From Molossus alvarezi (taxonomy: Eukaryota > Chordata > Mammalia > Chiroptera > Molossidae): a stretch of DNA of 64,000 nucleotides. Every line of letters starts with the position of its first letter. Position 1 is the first letter of the stretch. Below the pieces are notes generated by a model. The model searched no databases and was not told the DNA's origin. It saw nothing but the letters and a program-made list of their open reading frames with translations. Location of the stretch: positions 4,402,001 to 4,466,000 of the forward strand of contig CM073886.1 in NCBI GenBank assembly GCA_037176705.1, given 5' to 3'. Positions 1-9,641 of this stretch are shown here, piece by piece. The position numbers and the translations under genes were made by a program.

Positions 1-109
1 TGATAGACCATCTGTATTGCTAACAAATTATGCCAACGTCGTTTTTTGTTGTTGTTCTGGTTATCCATCCAACCTAAGCCTGTCTTTGGGCCCCAAGTAG
101 TAACACGTA

Positions 110-480
110 TCACCAAACCCTGGTTACTCAGGCCAAAAATTTAGGGGTCATTCCTGAGTCCTCTCTTTCCACCTCATTATCAGCTAGTCCCTTGGTTCCC
201 TCTACCTACAAAACATCCAAATGGTCCATTTTTCTCCACCTTCACTACCCTCACCCAGCCAAAGCAACATTTCTCTCTCCTGGACTACTGGGTCTACTCA
301 CTGATATCCCTGCTTTCATTCTTGCCCTTCCCCTCGATAGTCTACACTATCTACAGACTAAATAAAATCTTCTCACCCCCCTGCTGAAAACCTTCCAGTG
401 CCTTCCCGTTGCACTTAGAATAAAATCCAGTCTCCATCATGACTCCCAAGCGCCACATCCGTCCTCTGCGCACCTCTGGC
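110..480 (+). repeat. Ancient LINE-like (L2/CR1-type) fragment
   Basis: The stretch resembles the conserved 3' part of old mammalian L2/CR1-type LINEs: a run of tcctgagtcctctctttcc, then ctgctgaaaaccttccagtg followed by ttcccgttgcacttagaataaa. It is heavily diverged, with no open frame left. The first 100 bases hold nothing I recognise. Family assignment is from memory of the consensus and could be wrong. Confidence 0.35.
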
Positions 481-1079
481 TGTCCCGCACGGCTCCCAGC
501 CACGGCCCCTCCGCGGCCCCAGGACAGCCGACGTCTTCCTCGCGCTCCCCGGCGCCCAGCGCACCTGCGTGTCCGTCTGTCCCGAGAGGTCCTGCCCAGA
601 TCGTCCTAGGTCAGGCTTCAGGACCGCGGCGGTCTGTGTCCCCTGCATCTGGACGAGCCCAACTCAACTCACAGATCAACACCTGAAAGTATCTTTAAAG
701 ACAAGGTTTTAACGTGTTTGTCTCTTCCCCAGTAGGACGTCAGCTTCAAACGAGCGAGACCTGGTCTCCCACGTGCGCTGCGGCGCCAGGCGCTCGGCAG
801 GCGCCGCTGGTCCGGGACGACCCGGGCAGTCCCGAGCTGACGGGCACGGGAGGGCGACGACGAGGCCGGGCTGTGCGCCCCCTCCGCCCACCGGTCTCAG
901 GCCAAGGACTGGGGGCATTCTCATGCCCGAAGGTCACGAACGACGAGAGCAACGTTATTATTACTGGCACAAAAGCGTGGCCTGCCGGGAGAGACCCGCG
1001 GCCCGGGGAGGTCGGGCAAGAGGCCGGCACCAGCGCCAGGCAGGACCGGAGTCCCGGGGACGCGGCGGGATCCACGTCG

Positions 1080-1322
1080 CGGCTTCGCTTCCGGGTGAGG
1101 GGCAGGCGCGCCGAGCACTTCCGGGGCGGGCGGCGGATCCGGCTGTGCGGGCCGCGCCGCGGCTGCTGGTCCCGAGCGCGCGGGCGGCGCGAGCGGCGCG
1201 GGGCCGAGGGCGCTCGAGGCGGCGGCGCGGGGACTCCGGGCCCCGGCGGCGGCCTATGGGGCGCGAGGCGTGAGGCCGCGGTCTGCCCGGGGCTCGGGGG
1301 GTGGGGGGAGCGGGGCGGGGAG
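1080..1322 (+). promoter_or_regulatory. MOSMO: Core promoter / 5' UTR of MOSMO
   Basis: Two CTTCCGG motifs (ETS/GABP type, same orientation) lie at 1088-1094 and 1118-1124, 30 bases apart, the second joined to a GC box (ccggggcggg, 1121-1130). Another GC box (ggggcgggg) directly abuts the start codon at 1312-1320. No TATA box is evident. This is the usual make-up of a TATA-less CpG island promoter. The transcription start itself cannot be placed from sequence alone. Confidence 0.6.
1256..1273 (+). promoter_or_regulatory. Five-codon upstream ORF in the 5' leader
   Basis: ATG GGG CGC GAG GCG TGA encodes MGREA and ends 49 bases before the MOSMO start codon, in a different frame. Its start context is weak (C at -3, G at +4). 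If the transcript begins upstream of 1256, it could dampen translation of the main frame. This is inference: the transcription start is unknown. Confidence 0.4.
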
Positions 1323-1428
1323 ATGGATAAACTGACCATCATCTCAGGATGTCTCTTTCTCGCCGCCGATATCTTCGCCATCGCCAGCATCGCCAACCCC
1401 GACTGGATCAACACCGGGGAGTCCGCGG
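1323..1428 (+). CDS. MOSMO: MOSMO (Modulator of Smoothened) coding exon 1, partial
   Basis: The exon encodes 35 complete residues beginning MDKLTIISGCLFL and ending NPDWINTGESA, plus the first base of codon 36. I recognise this as the N terminus of MOSMO (C16orf52), about 167 residues in human. A hydrophobic helix spans roughly residues 5-27 and is the first of four membrane segments known for the family. Start choice: the ATG has a G at -3 and a G at +4, and the peptide matches the family start; the frame stays open upstream to about 714, but that part is GC-rich, low-complexity sequence. The exon ends in phase 1 at a GTGAGC donor. In human, MOSMO joins MEGF8 and the E3 ligase MGRN1 to ubiquitinate Smoothened and restrain Hedgehog signalling. 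The remaining exons were not found in this window. Confidence 0.93.
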
Positions 1429-1434
1429 GTGAGC
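1429..1434 (+). other. Splice donor of MOSMO exon 1
   Basis: The junction reads gcgg|gtgagc, a strong GT donor with the consensus GTGAG. The split codon (G plus two bases from exon 2) agrees with the glycine that follows residue 35 in the human protein. Confidence 0.85.
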
Positions 1435-2432
1435 GGCGGGCGCGCGGGTCGGGTCGGGGGGAAGGAGGGGCCCGGTGAGGAAAAGTGGCCGAGAGGCGAG
1501 ACCTGGGCTGGCGGGTCCCGGACCAGGATGCAGGGCGAGGGGAGACAGCCACCGACCTGAGGGGTCGCGGGGGGACCAGCTTCGTCTCGGATTTAAAAAA
1601 AAAAAAAAAAAGGTCCCGTTGGGAATCGGGAAGAAAGCGATTTGGAGGAAACTGAGGCACCGGCGAAGCAGGCGGGAGGCTGGGGCCGGAGCGAGGCTGC
1701 TTGTGCGCGAGGAGCCGGAGGAGGCTGCGGCGGGAGGTGGCGAGGGAGGCAGGGTCACGGGCGCGCGGGCGGGGGGAGTGCTGGGCAGGACCCCGTCTCC
1801 GCGCCCCTGCCCAGCCCCTGCCCACTTGGCAGCGTTGGAGACGCATGTGGCTTCCGATTTCCCTTTGAAGTCTCTGTGATTATAATTTGGCTTTATTTTA
1901 GGCCCGGGAGCTATAAACCTACTAATAATAAACTTCATTTTATGAAGCATCTTTCATTCCAGCGCATCACCAAACGCTTTAGAGATCTTAATAGTGTTAC
2001 AAAATCAAAGAACACACCCGAGTGGCAGCAGCTCAGCTGCAGTAGCAGTGCCTGCTGTTACCCGGGGAGCTGTCCGCCCAGGGGCAGGGGTGCTGGCTGG
2101 ACAGAGGTGCATCTTCCTGAAGGAAGGCTATCCAGGTCAACGCCCGCGCAGTTTTCTAACTGCTTGTTCGGTGCAGGCGAAGGCAGTATTGGGTGTTGGG
2201 AATGTCAAGCTTCCTCCGTGAATAATTTGTTATAAAAATGTATCACTATGCTGTCAAACTTCTACTTAAGTTATTACTTACGTTCTGTATTTATCCTGCA
2301 GTATTTTTAGCTCTTAAAAAGACTGTAGCTGGACATTTGTTGCTTCCTGCTCCCGCCCTTTTCTCTCTCATCTAGACCTAGTAACATAAAATTATGCTGT
2401 CAGATTTACTAGTTATTAAAATAACACTCTAA

Positions 2433-2639
2433 CCCGGCGGATGTGGCTCACTGGTTGAGCGTCGACCCTGCACCAAGAGGTCACAGAGGTCAGGGCACAT
2501 GCCCAGGTTGTGGGCCTGATCCCCAGTGGAGGGCATGCAGGAGGTGACCAATCGATGTTCTCTTTCATTGATGTTTCTATCTCTTTCCCTCTCCCTTCCT
2601 CTTTCTCTAAAATCAATAAAGAAAAAAATTTTTTTAAAT
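2433..2639 (+). mobile_element. VES SINE, + strand
   Basis: tRNA-like head (ggctcactggttgagcg), pyrimidine-rich body and aaatcaataaag tail. It is flanked by a perfect 15-bp duplication AAAATAACACTCTAA at 2418-2432 and 2640-2654, which proves insertion by target-primed reverse transcription. Confidence 0.92.
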
Positions 2640-2729
2640 AAAATAACACTCTAAAAAACTCTGTTCCTCTTCTTGCCTATACAGTTTTAGTAGCACTCTT
2701 AATTGTAAAGCACAGTGTATATTATTATG

Positions 2730-2845
2730 TGAGGTGACAGAGGTGTTAGCTAATGCTATGGTGGCAATCCTATTGCACTAGATAAATGTGTAAAATCAAC
2801 ACATTGTACACCTTAAACATACACAATGTTATATGTCGATTTTTT
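2730..2845 (+). repeat. Old L1 3' end
   Basis: The sequence acattgtacaccttaaacatac and what follows match the usual 3' end of old mammalian L1s (attgtacaccttaaatatatac type) in + orientation. Strongly diverged. Confidence 0.55.
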
Positions 2846-4490
2846 TTTAAATTGTAAAGCATATAAAGTATCACAATGGTTTAGAATTTGATGAAGCTGT
2901 GGTCTTTATTTCTGAAAATGTTGACAATGTTAGCATTACTAGTTTGTACAGTTATATGGGTGACATCCAGTTCATGACCTGTTCTTGTTTTTATCCTAAT
3001 TGTATATGCAGTGACTCCTTTTATGACACTTTCTTTGGAGCTTTAGTTACTTAAGGGCAAAAAGGTTTCAATGTCTTAGCAGAAAGGTCCTTGCAAGGAG
3101 CTTCCAGGTGGAATTCCACTGTATAAAAGAGACTAAATAATCCATGGGAAAGCTATAGTTGAGAGAGGGAACCGTTACCTGTATGGAGGAAGAAAGAGGT
3201 AGGTAATACCATAACACTCCCTAGAAGATGGAAAAGGGCAGCATTCAAAGCACTGGGGAAGGGTATAGCTCCTCTGTTATATTCACAAGAAAGCAAGGAT
3301 AGGATAAGTACAGCTCCTTCAGATTAGTAGGTTAAGTCTTCTGTTGTGAGTTGCTGTGGAGATGGGAGGGGCAGAAAATGTTTGAAGTAAGTGAATAGTT
3401 AGTTGCAGAAGGAGCATGCCAACCATGACATATAGTAGGATTGTCTAGCAGCATGATAGCCTTATAGAAGTCAGTGGTCGTGAACATACAGTGTGGTAAC
3501 CCATCTGCCTGTTGACCTTCTCTAGGAGTGCTCAGCTACTTTGTACCAGTGTGTAGTGAAAGTCAATAGAAAGCTTCATTCAGGGTTGGGGTTTGCTAGC
3601 TACATGGAACAAAATGACAGTGGAGCAAAGGTGTTTAGGGTATTGGTCAGAATATCATTATATGATGGCAAATGGACTGTCAGCTGGATAAAGAATAAAA
3701 GTGAATAAAGGAAAGAGCAATGGATTAGTCATTATATGGTTAATGGAAATATATGGTTAATGAAAGAGTGGACCCAATAGAATCAAAGAACTGGCTGGGA
3801 GCGATTGATACAGCAAAGTGGAAAGGCAGGAGATTGTGGACACATGGTCCAGTGTGACCGTGGGGATGTGTGGCCGAAGTGGGGCGAAGGAGGTGATTTT
3901 TTTTTCTAACGGTTTCCCTTGCCATCTCAGGATACCCTTCAGTTAAATGTTCTGTAGCTAGACAGATGATAGTAGGAACAGTAGGAAAATTTTCAAAATT
4001 GTGACTAACCCATTATTTCTTACCTTAACAATGTCAGACAATAAGCCCCAGAACTTCAGATGAATGGGATATGTGCCTTCATTCACTCTTTTGCTCTTGC
4101 ACTGTGATAAGATGCACCTGAACTTTACCTGGTGTTCAATTGAGTCTGTATGCTCCTTTTACCTGAGCAGACAAAGCTAGTCTGGAGTTTAAATAAATAA
4201 ATAAATCAGTGCAGAATTACACCTTCCAAATCAATGAAACGTTTACAGGAAGTTCAAAGAAGACCTCAGAAGTGACAGGACTAACTTTATTCTAGGACCT
4301 GCACAAAAGTGACTTAACCTGGCAGCAGAAAGTTGTGTTGGTTCCCTTTGGTGCATTACATACAGTATAAAAGTTTTGATTGTGATGTTTTCACTGTGAT
4401 TTTTAAATGGATAAAATGTATTTTAAAAGTAGAATTCCTGGGTCCAAAAGGTTCTGCAGAATGTAGTTGGAAAACCACTGCAGTGAACTA
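2846..4490. other. Intronic sequence, nothing recognised
   Basis: AT-rich sequence with no supported exon, RNA gene or repeat that I can name. A short (aaat)n stretch lies near 4195-4205. The ORFs here are short and lack family features. Confidence 0.5.
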
Positions 4491-4494
4491 CTAA

Positions 4495-4708
4495 GGAAGA
4501 GTTTCAGGATTCAAATCCAGACTTCATCACTTCCTAGCTCTGTGACTTTTGGCAAGTTACTTAGCCTCTCTCTTTACAGTTCTTCTATAATATAGGGATA
4601 ATAATAGTACCCATATCATTGGGTCATTATGATGATTAATTGTGTTAATCCATTTAAAACAGTGCCTGACACATGTAGGTACTCAATAGAAGTTAGGTGT
4701 TGTGTTGT
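4495..4708 (+). repeat. MIR SINE, + strand
   Basis: Matches the MIR core: ctctgtgacttttggcaagttactta, then gggataataatagtaccc, then aacagtgcctgacacatgtaggtactcaatagaag. Typical ancient mammalian MIR divergence. Confidence 0.8.
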
Positions 4709-4712
4709 TGCT

Positions 4713-4921
4713 CTGGCCAGTGTGGCTCAATTGGTTGGCATCGTGCACCAAAGGTTGCTGGTTAGATGCCAGGTCAGGGCACATGCCCGGGTTAGGGGCT
4801 TGATTCCCAGCAGGGGGCTGTGCAGGAGGCAGCGTATACATGGTCCACTCTCACATCAGTGTTTTTCTTTCTCCTTCTCCCTTCCTCTCTCTCTCAAAAT
4901 CAATCAACTATTTTTTTTTTT
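4713..4921 (+). mobile_element. VES SINE, + strand
   Basis: Head ctggccagtgtggctcaattgg; tail ctctctctcaaaatcaatcaac then poly-T/A. Imperfect flanking repeats begin aagttaggt at about 4690 and at 4922, inside the end of the MIR. Confidence 0.85.
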
Positions 4922-5041
4922 AAGTTAGGTATTTTTGTATTGCTGTCACAGTTTATAACAGGTGTCAGAATCCCAGTTTTGAAATTAAAGCTCTGAATTT
5001 GTTCTTGGAAATAAAAAAAAAATCAAGAATAACATGGCCAG

Positions 5042-5280
5042 CCTTGGCGGGTTTTGCTCAGTGGTTAGAGCGTCGGCCCATGGACCAATGAGTCATGGGT
5101 TTGGTTCCGGTCAAGGGCACATACCTCAGTTGCGGTTCGTCCCCAACCCTGCTCAGGGTGGTGCAGGAGGCAGCCAGTCGATATGTCCCTCTCACGTCTG
5201 ATGTTTGTCTCTCTCTCCCTCCTTCCCACTTTATCTAAAGATAAATAGAAAAATATCCTCAGGTGAGGATTAAAAAAAAG
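5042..5280 (+). mobile_element. VES SINE, + strand (older of a tandem pair)
   Basis: Tail of the second type (atcctcaggtgaggattaaaa). The 17-bp duplication AAGAATAACATGGCCAG lies before it at 5025-5041, but its partner is at 5529-5545, after the next SINE. The second SINE therefore landed in the 3' duplication of the first. Confidence 0.9.
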
Positions 5281-5293
5281 AAGAATAGTACAT

Positions 5294-5528
5294 GCCCTGG
5301 CAAGTTTAGCTCAATGGTTAGAGTGTTGGCCTGCGGACCAGAGAGTCCTTGTTTCAGTTCCCGCTAAGGGCACAAACCTCAGTTGCAGTTAGTTGGGGTC
5401 GGGTGGGTGGCAACCACTCTATGTGTCTCTCACATCAATGTTTCTCTCTCTCTCTTCCCCCCTTTCTCCCTCCGGCTCTATCTGAAGATAAATGCAAAAA
5501 TGTCCTCAGGTGAGGATTAAAAAAAAAA
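5294..5528 (+). mobile_element. VES SINE, + strand (younger of a tandem pair)
   Basis: Complete head gccctggcaagtttagctcaa and tail gtcctcaggtgaggattaaaa. AAGAATAGTACAT (5281-5293) and AAGAATAACAT (5529-5539) are its own, slightly altered, duplications nested in those of the previous copy. Confidence 0.88.
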
Positions 5529-5545
5529 AAGAATAACATGGCCAG

Positions 5546-6293
5546 ACTTAGCAACAAGTCACATAAATTTTCTTCTCTGTTGGCTTTGGACTTCATTCCC
5601 ATACCATTCCTCCTCTCTCAATCTCTCATCTTCTTCTAGAGTCTCTGCCCCTCAGATTCTACTTGAATTATCACAAAAAGAAATGAAATATTCAAAAAAT
5701 AAAAAACTGAAGAGAATCACTTTAAAAAATACCAACTAATAAACTATATACCATAAGGTTATGGGCTATGCTTCTGCTGGCAGAGATTTTAGATTATCAG
5801 AAAGTGCATTTTTTTTATATTCATCTATGGGTTGTAACATTTCCTGAGCTTGTTCTAATAGCTTCTAGATTATGCACAAACTTTTGAAGATATAATGAAA
5901 TAGAAATAGATATTACGTACATATCTGGGGAAAGAAAGTACATGGTGGGGGGCACTTTAGTAAGGACTCATAACAGTTTATATTAATGTAATAAAAAATA
6001 TAAAATAGTAGGTGAATATAATGACAATTACATGATTCTGCTATGCTGAGGTCAAATTTCTTCTGACCTCAGCATAGCAGCATTATGCTAGAATTCAACA
6101 TCAGTGGCAATGTCTTTCATTTTATATAGTGCTTTATAGTTTTTGAATCAATTTTACATTGATGATTTTATTTCTTAGGTTATTATTTTTGGCCACTGTA
6201 AAATAGTCATTTCCACATATTTCCCACATACCAATGCTTTGCACGTGAGGTTTGGGTTCAGTGTTGCAAAAACTCACTTCAAAACCATGTGTT
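5546..6293. other. Intronic sequence with one strong hairpin
   Basis: AT-rich, no exon seen. The only distinct structure is the inverted repeat at 6031-6087, listed separately. Confidence 0.5.
6031..6087. repeat. Near-perfect inverted repeat / hairpin
   Basis: CTGCTATGCTGAGGTCA (6038-6054) is followed after 9 bases by its exact reverse complement TGACCTCAGCATAGCAG (6064-6080). Beyond one mismatch the pairing resumes for six more positions (6031-6036 with 6082-6087, one of them G-T), giving 24-base arms around a 9-base loop. Its origin is unknown. Confidence 0.85.
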
Positions 6294-6547
6294 AGCCATG
6301 ACCTGTGTGGCTCAGTTGGTTGGAGTGTACACCGAAAGGTTATGGGTTCAATTCCTGGTCAGGGCACATATCTAGGTTGCCGGTTTGATCCCTAATCAGA
6401 GCAAATACCTAGGTTGCAGGTTTGATCCCTGGTTGGAGTTCATGTGGGAAGAAGCCAATTGATGTTTCTCACATTGATGTTTCTCTTTCTCTCTCTTCCT
6501 CTCTCTGAAATTAATAAACATATATCCTCAGGTGCAGATGAAAAAAA
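6294..6547 (+). mobile_element. VES SINE, + strand
   Basis: Head gacctgtgtggctcagttgg. The internal segment between the two ggtttgatccct motifs is partly duplicated (ctaggttgccggtttgatccc and ctaggttgcaggtttgatccc), and the tail reads atatcctcaggtgcagatgaaaaa. Confidence 0.87.
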
Positions 6548-6708
6548 AACAACTCTTCATTGATATATAATAGCTTGTATCTTATTTATGCGTAGCTTTT
6601 GTTTACTTTAGTGAGGTTAAATTTTAATTAATTTGGCTAGAATATTTTCCAGATTGTAGAAATGGGAGAGAAGGAGATTTTAATTTCAGTCTTAATGTGA
6701 TGTGCTTT

Positions 6709-6926
6709 CCAACCAGTGTGGCTCAGTGGTTGAGCATCAACACATGCACCAATGGGTCGCCAGTTCAATTCCTGGTCAGGACACATGCCCAGGTTGTGGG
6801 CCCAGTCCCCAGTGGGGAGCATGCAGGAGACAGCCATTCAGTGTTCTCTCTCATCAGTGTTTCCATCTCTCTCTCCCTCTCACTTCCTCTTTCTCTAAAA
6901 TCAATAAAAGAAAAAAAAATTTTTTT
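6709..6926 (+). mobile_element. VES SINE, + strand
   Basis: Head aaccagtgtggctcagtgg and tail ctctaaaatcaataaaag. Duplications TTAATGTGATGTGCTTT (6692-6708) and TTAATGTGATGTCCTTT (6927-6943) differ at one base. Confidence 0.92.
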
Positions 6927-6943
6927 TTAATGTGATGTCCTTT

Positions 6944-7770
6944 GCTTTGTGTAAGTCCATTAACCTCATTGTCACTAGTTTCTCATCCTTAAAGAGATAA
7001 ACTTTTTGTGAAAAATATTTTTTTAAATTTTATTGAATTAATTTAATGAGATCAACGAGCAAGGTTTCTTCTAGTAATCAGATGCCCTAGAGATGCCTTT
7101 ATTTTGAGGCATCATCCCCTTGCTGCAAGGATTTCAGTGACCATTTAGGGTAACACCATCCTAAATCATCCCAGACGGATTTGCTTAGTGTTCTTTATGA
7201 AGATTTCCAAATGTTTCCCCAAAGTATCTTCCAGCATATGAAGGAACATCTCCCTTATATCTAATCAAACATTTTCTGTCTAGAATTGGTTATTATATCC
7301 ACATTGTTATCTGTCATAGTGTATTTATTCCTGAAAATATTTTTATTCTTATTCTTTTTATAATTGCGTAGACTGAATGTTAGAGTGTTTGAGAGTCTCA
7401 TTAACTGATATTCTCTTCTCTGTTTGTATTCTGAACTAATTGAGGAGGGGGGAGAATAAAATAATTAGGAGCCAGGATGTTATTTTATTACTGATAAGAG
7501 GATATTGGTGAATGTGACTTATATCTGTGGACAAGCAACTTCCTCTTACTGGACCTCAAAAGTGAGCATATCCAACTCCAATTCCAGGTAGCACTGAGAG
7601 ACCTGCCTTATAAGCTGACCTGAGTGCTCCCTGTGGCAACTTGTTTCCAAGGGCAAAAAGTTGGATCATGACATATGCCCAGTTTTTTAAATCCTAAACT
7701 GCCAGTCTCATGAAGTCATTCCTCCTGACCTGGAAAGGATTGAGTGAAGGAATACAGCACACACACACAC
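6944..7770. other. Intronic sequence, nothing recognised
   Basis: AT-rich DNA without a supported gene. It ends with a short (AC)n run near 7759-7770. Confidence 0.45.
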
Positions 7771-7960
7771 ATATATCAAAAATAGGGAGAAAGCTGTACC
7801 TTGGTTGTAGGTCCTTGCTTGTCATCACTTTGAATATTTCTTGCCACTCCTTTCTGGCCTGCAAAGTTTCTTTTGAGAAATTGGCTGACAGCCTTTTGGG
7901 AGCTCCCTTATAGGTAACTAACTGCTTTTCTCTTGCTGCTTGTAAGATTCTCTCTATGTG

Positions 7961-8460
7961 CCCTGGCCGGTTTGGCTCAGTGGTTAGAGTGTCAGCTCGT
8001 GGACTGAAAAGTCCCGACTTCGGTTCCCACTAAGGACATGTACCTCGGTTGCAGTTTTTCCCGGCCCTGGTTGGGGTTGTATGGGTGGTGACCAGTCGAT
8101 GTCTCTCTCTCACATTGATGTTTCTCTTTGTTTTTGTTTTTTTTCCATCCTCACCCGAGGACATTCTTCCATTTTTTGTACAGATAGAGTGGGAGGGAGA
8201 GAGAGGAAGAGAGAGAGAGGGAAACATCGATGTGAAAGGGACACATCGAGTGGCTGCCACCCGCACGACCAACCAGGGCCGGGGACAAACTGCAACCGAG
8301 GTACATGCCCTTAGCGGGAACCGAACCCGGGTCTCTCTGGACCGCAGGCGGACACTCCAACCGCTGAGCCGAACCGGCCAGGGCTTGATGTTTCTCTCTC
8401 TCTCCCTCTCTTATTCTTTTTTCTTTTTCCCCGAGGACATTTTTCCCTTTTTGTTTTGAT
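7961..8460 (+). mobile_element. VES SINE, + strand, split by a second SINE
   Basis: The 5' two thirds lie at 7961-8127 (gccctggccggtttggctcag onward) and the 3' part resumes at 8385-8460 (gatgtttctctctctctccc through gaggacatttttccc). A minus-strand VES copy separates them. Confidence 0.85.
8128..8384 (-). mobile_element. VES SINE, minus strand, nested in another VES
   Basis: Full-length reversed copy, from tcctcacccgaggacatt to aaccggccagggc. The duplication TTGATGTTTCTCT flanks it at 8115-8127 and 8385-8397, both being host SINE sequence. The opposing copies form a long inverted repeat. Confidence 0.92.
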
Positions 8461-8989
8461 TGGGTGTTTTTTGCTTCCTTATATTCCAAATCGATGGTTT
8501 GCTTCTTGGCTTCACCTACTCTACTATTGATTCTCTATAAATTATTCTTTATTTCAGTTAGTGTATCCTTCATTTCTGACTGGTCCTTTATCATGCCCTT
8601 GAGGTCCTCACTAAGTTCCTTGACATTCTCACAAAGTTCCTTGAAATTCTCACTAAGTTCATTCAGCGTCCTTATAAGCAGTATTTTGAACTCTGCATCT
8701 GCTTGATTGCTTATCTCCATTTTGTTTAATTCTTTTCCTGGAATTTTGTTCTGTTCTTTGATTTGGGACATGTTTCTGTGTCTCCTCATTTTGGCTGCCT
8801 CCCTGTGTTTGTTTCTATGTATTAAGTAGAGTTGCTATGTATTAAGCCTAGTTGCTCCTAGGCTTCATAGGGTGGCCTGTTGTAGTAGGTGTCCCGTAGG
8901 TCCAGTGGCACAGCCTCCCTGATCACCCATCTGGGCCCTCGAGGTGCACCCCTCATGGACTTTACACCCTTCTGTTGTAATTGAGTCTT

Positions 8990-9230
8990 TTTTTTTTTTT
9001 TTTATCCTCACCCGAGGACATTTTTCCCTTTTTGTTCAGATAGAGTGGGAGGGAGAGAGAGAGAGAAACATTGACATGAAAGGGACATATCAAGTGGCTG
9101 CCTCCCGCACAACCCCAACTGAGGCCGGGGACAAACTGCAACTGAGGTACATGCCCTTAGCAGGAACTGAACCTGGGTCTCTCTGGACTGTAGGCCAACG
9201 CTCTAACCTCTGAGCCAAACTGGCCAGGGC
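8990..9230 (-). mobile_element. VES SINE, minus strand
   Basis: Starts with poly-T and tcctcacccgaggacattt, ends aaactggccagggc. Duplications GTAATTGAGTCTT (8977-8989) and GTAATTGTGTCTT (9231-9243) differ at one base. Confidence 0.92.
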
Positions 9231-9358
9231 GTAATTGTGTCTTGATTGCAGTCTCAGTATGGCTGCTTCTTTAATTTCGTAGTTGTAGGACTTCCATTCA
9301 GCTTGATTTCAGGTGGTTCTCACCAAGAATTTATTTTACTTTTAAGAATAACACTTCA

Positions 9359-9626
9359 GCCCTGGCTGGTTTGGCTCAGCGGTTAGAGCGTCAGCCTGCG
9401 GTCCAGATGAGACCAAGGTTCCGTTCCCGCTAAGGGCATGTATCTCGGTTGCAGTTTGCCCCCGGCCCTGGTTGGGTTGTGCAGGTGGCAGCCACTCGAT
9501 GGGTACCTTTCACATCTATGTTTCTCTCTCTCTCTTCCTCTCTCTCCCTCCTGCTCTATCTGAACAAAAAATGAAAAAAATGTCCTCGGGTGAGGATAAA
9601 GAAAAAAAATTTTTTTTTTAAATAAA
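9359..9626 (+). mobile_element. VES SINE, + strand
   Basis: Head gccctggctggtttggctcag and tail gtcctcgggtgaggataaag plus A/T-rich end. Perfect duplication AAGAATAACACTTCA at 9344-9358 and 9627-9641. Confidence 0.94.
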
Positions 9627-9641
9627 AAGAATAACACTTCA

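Larger units (their letters stand above)
430..1830. promoter_or_regulatory. CpG island around the MOSMO start
   Basis: GC-rich sequence packed with CpG dinucleotides, densest at about 1040-1470, inside otherwise AT-rich DNA. It covers the presumed promoter, 5' UTR, first coding exon and the start of intron 1. A 17-base A run (1595-1611) interrupts it just inside the intron. Such islands mark promoters of broadly expressed mammalian genes; exact borders were judged by eye. Confidence 0.85.
7780..9340 (-). repeat. Old L1/HAL1 5' portion with ORF1 N-terminal remnant, minus strand
   Basis: The minus strand of about 8535-8789 still reads as a coiled-coil-rich peptide (start MRRHRNMSQIKEQ, then LNELSENFKELCENVKEL), which resembles the N-terminal part of L1 or HAL1 ORF1 protein. 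Sequence at 8830-8980 and 9240-9340 resembles the adjoining leader region, and 7800-7960 is also L1-like. Three VES SINEs interrupt it (7961-8460, 8128-8384, 8990-9230). Subfamily not determined. Confidence 0.65.

Noticed and set aside
773..1273. 166-codon plus-strand frame upstream of MOSMO
   Set aside because: Low-complexity GC-rich translation without domain features; only its last five codons, from 1256, matter as a possible upstream ORF.
1595..1611. 17-base A run after exon 1 as a retrocopy tail
   Set aside because: No flanking duplication, and the surrounding DNA is a continuous CpG island; it is a simple homopolymer in the intron.
746..1846. 366-codon minus-strand frame through the CpG island
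   Set aside because: It is the shadow of GC-rich DNA opposite the MOSMO promoter and exon; it has arginine/proline-rich low complexity, no domain, and overlaps a known coding exon.
2433..2520. tRNA gene candidates from A-box and B-box motifs
   Set aside because: The motifs belong to tRNA-derived SINE heads, seen about 40 times with SINE bodies and target duplications; no cloverleaf tRNA with discriminator end was found.
8049..8489. Overlapping open frames of 60-136 codons on both strands
   Set aside because: They lie entirely in nested VES SINEs. The repeated peptide pieces recur at every other copy of the SINE.
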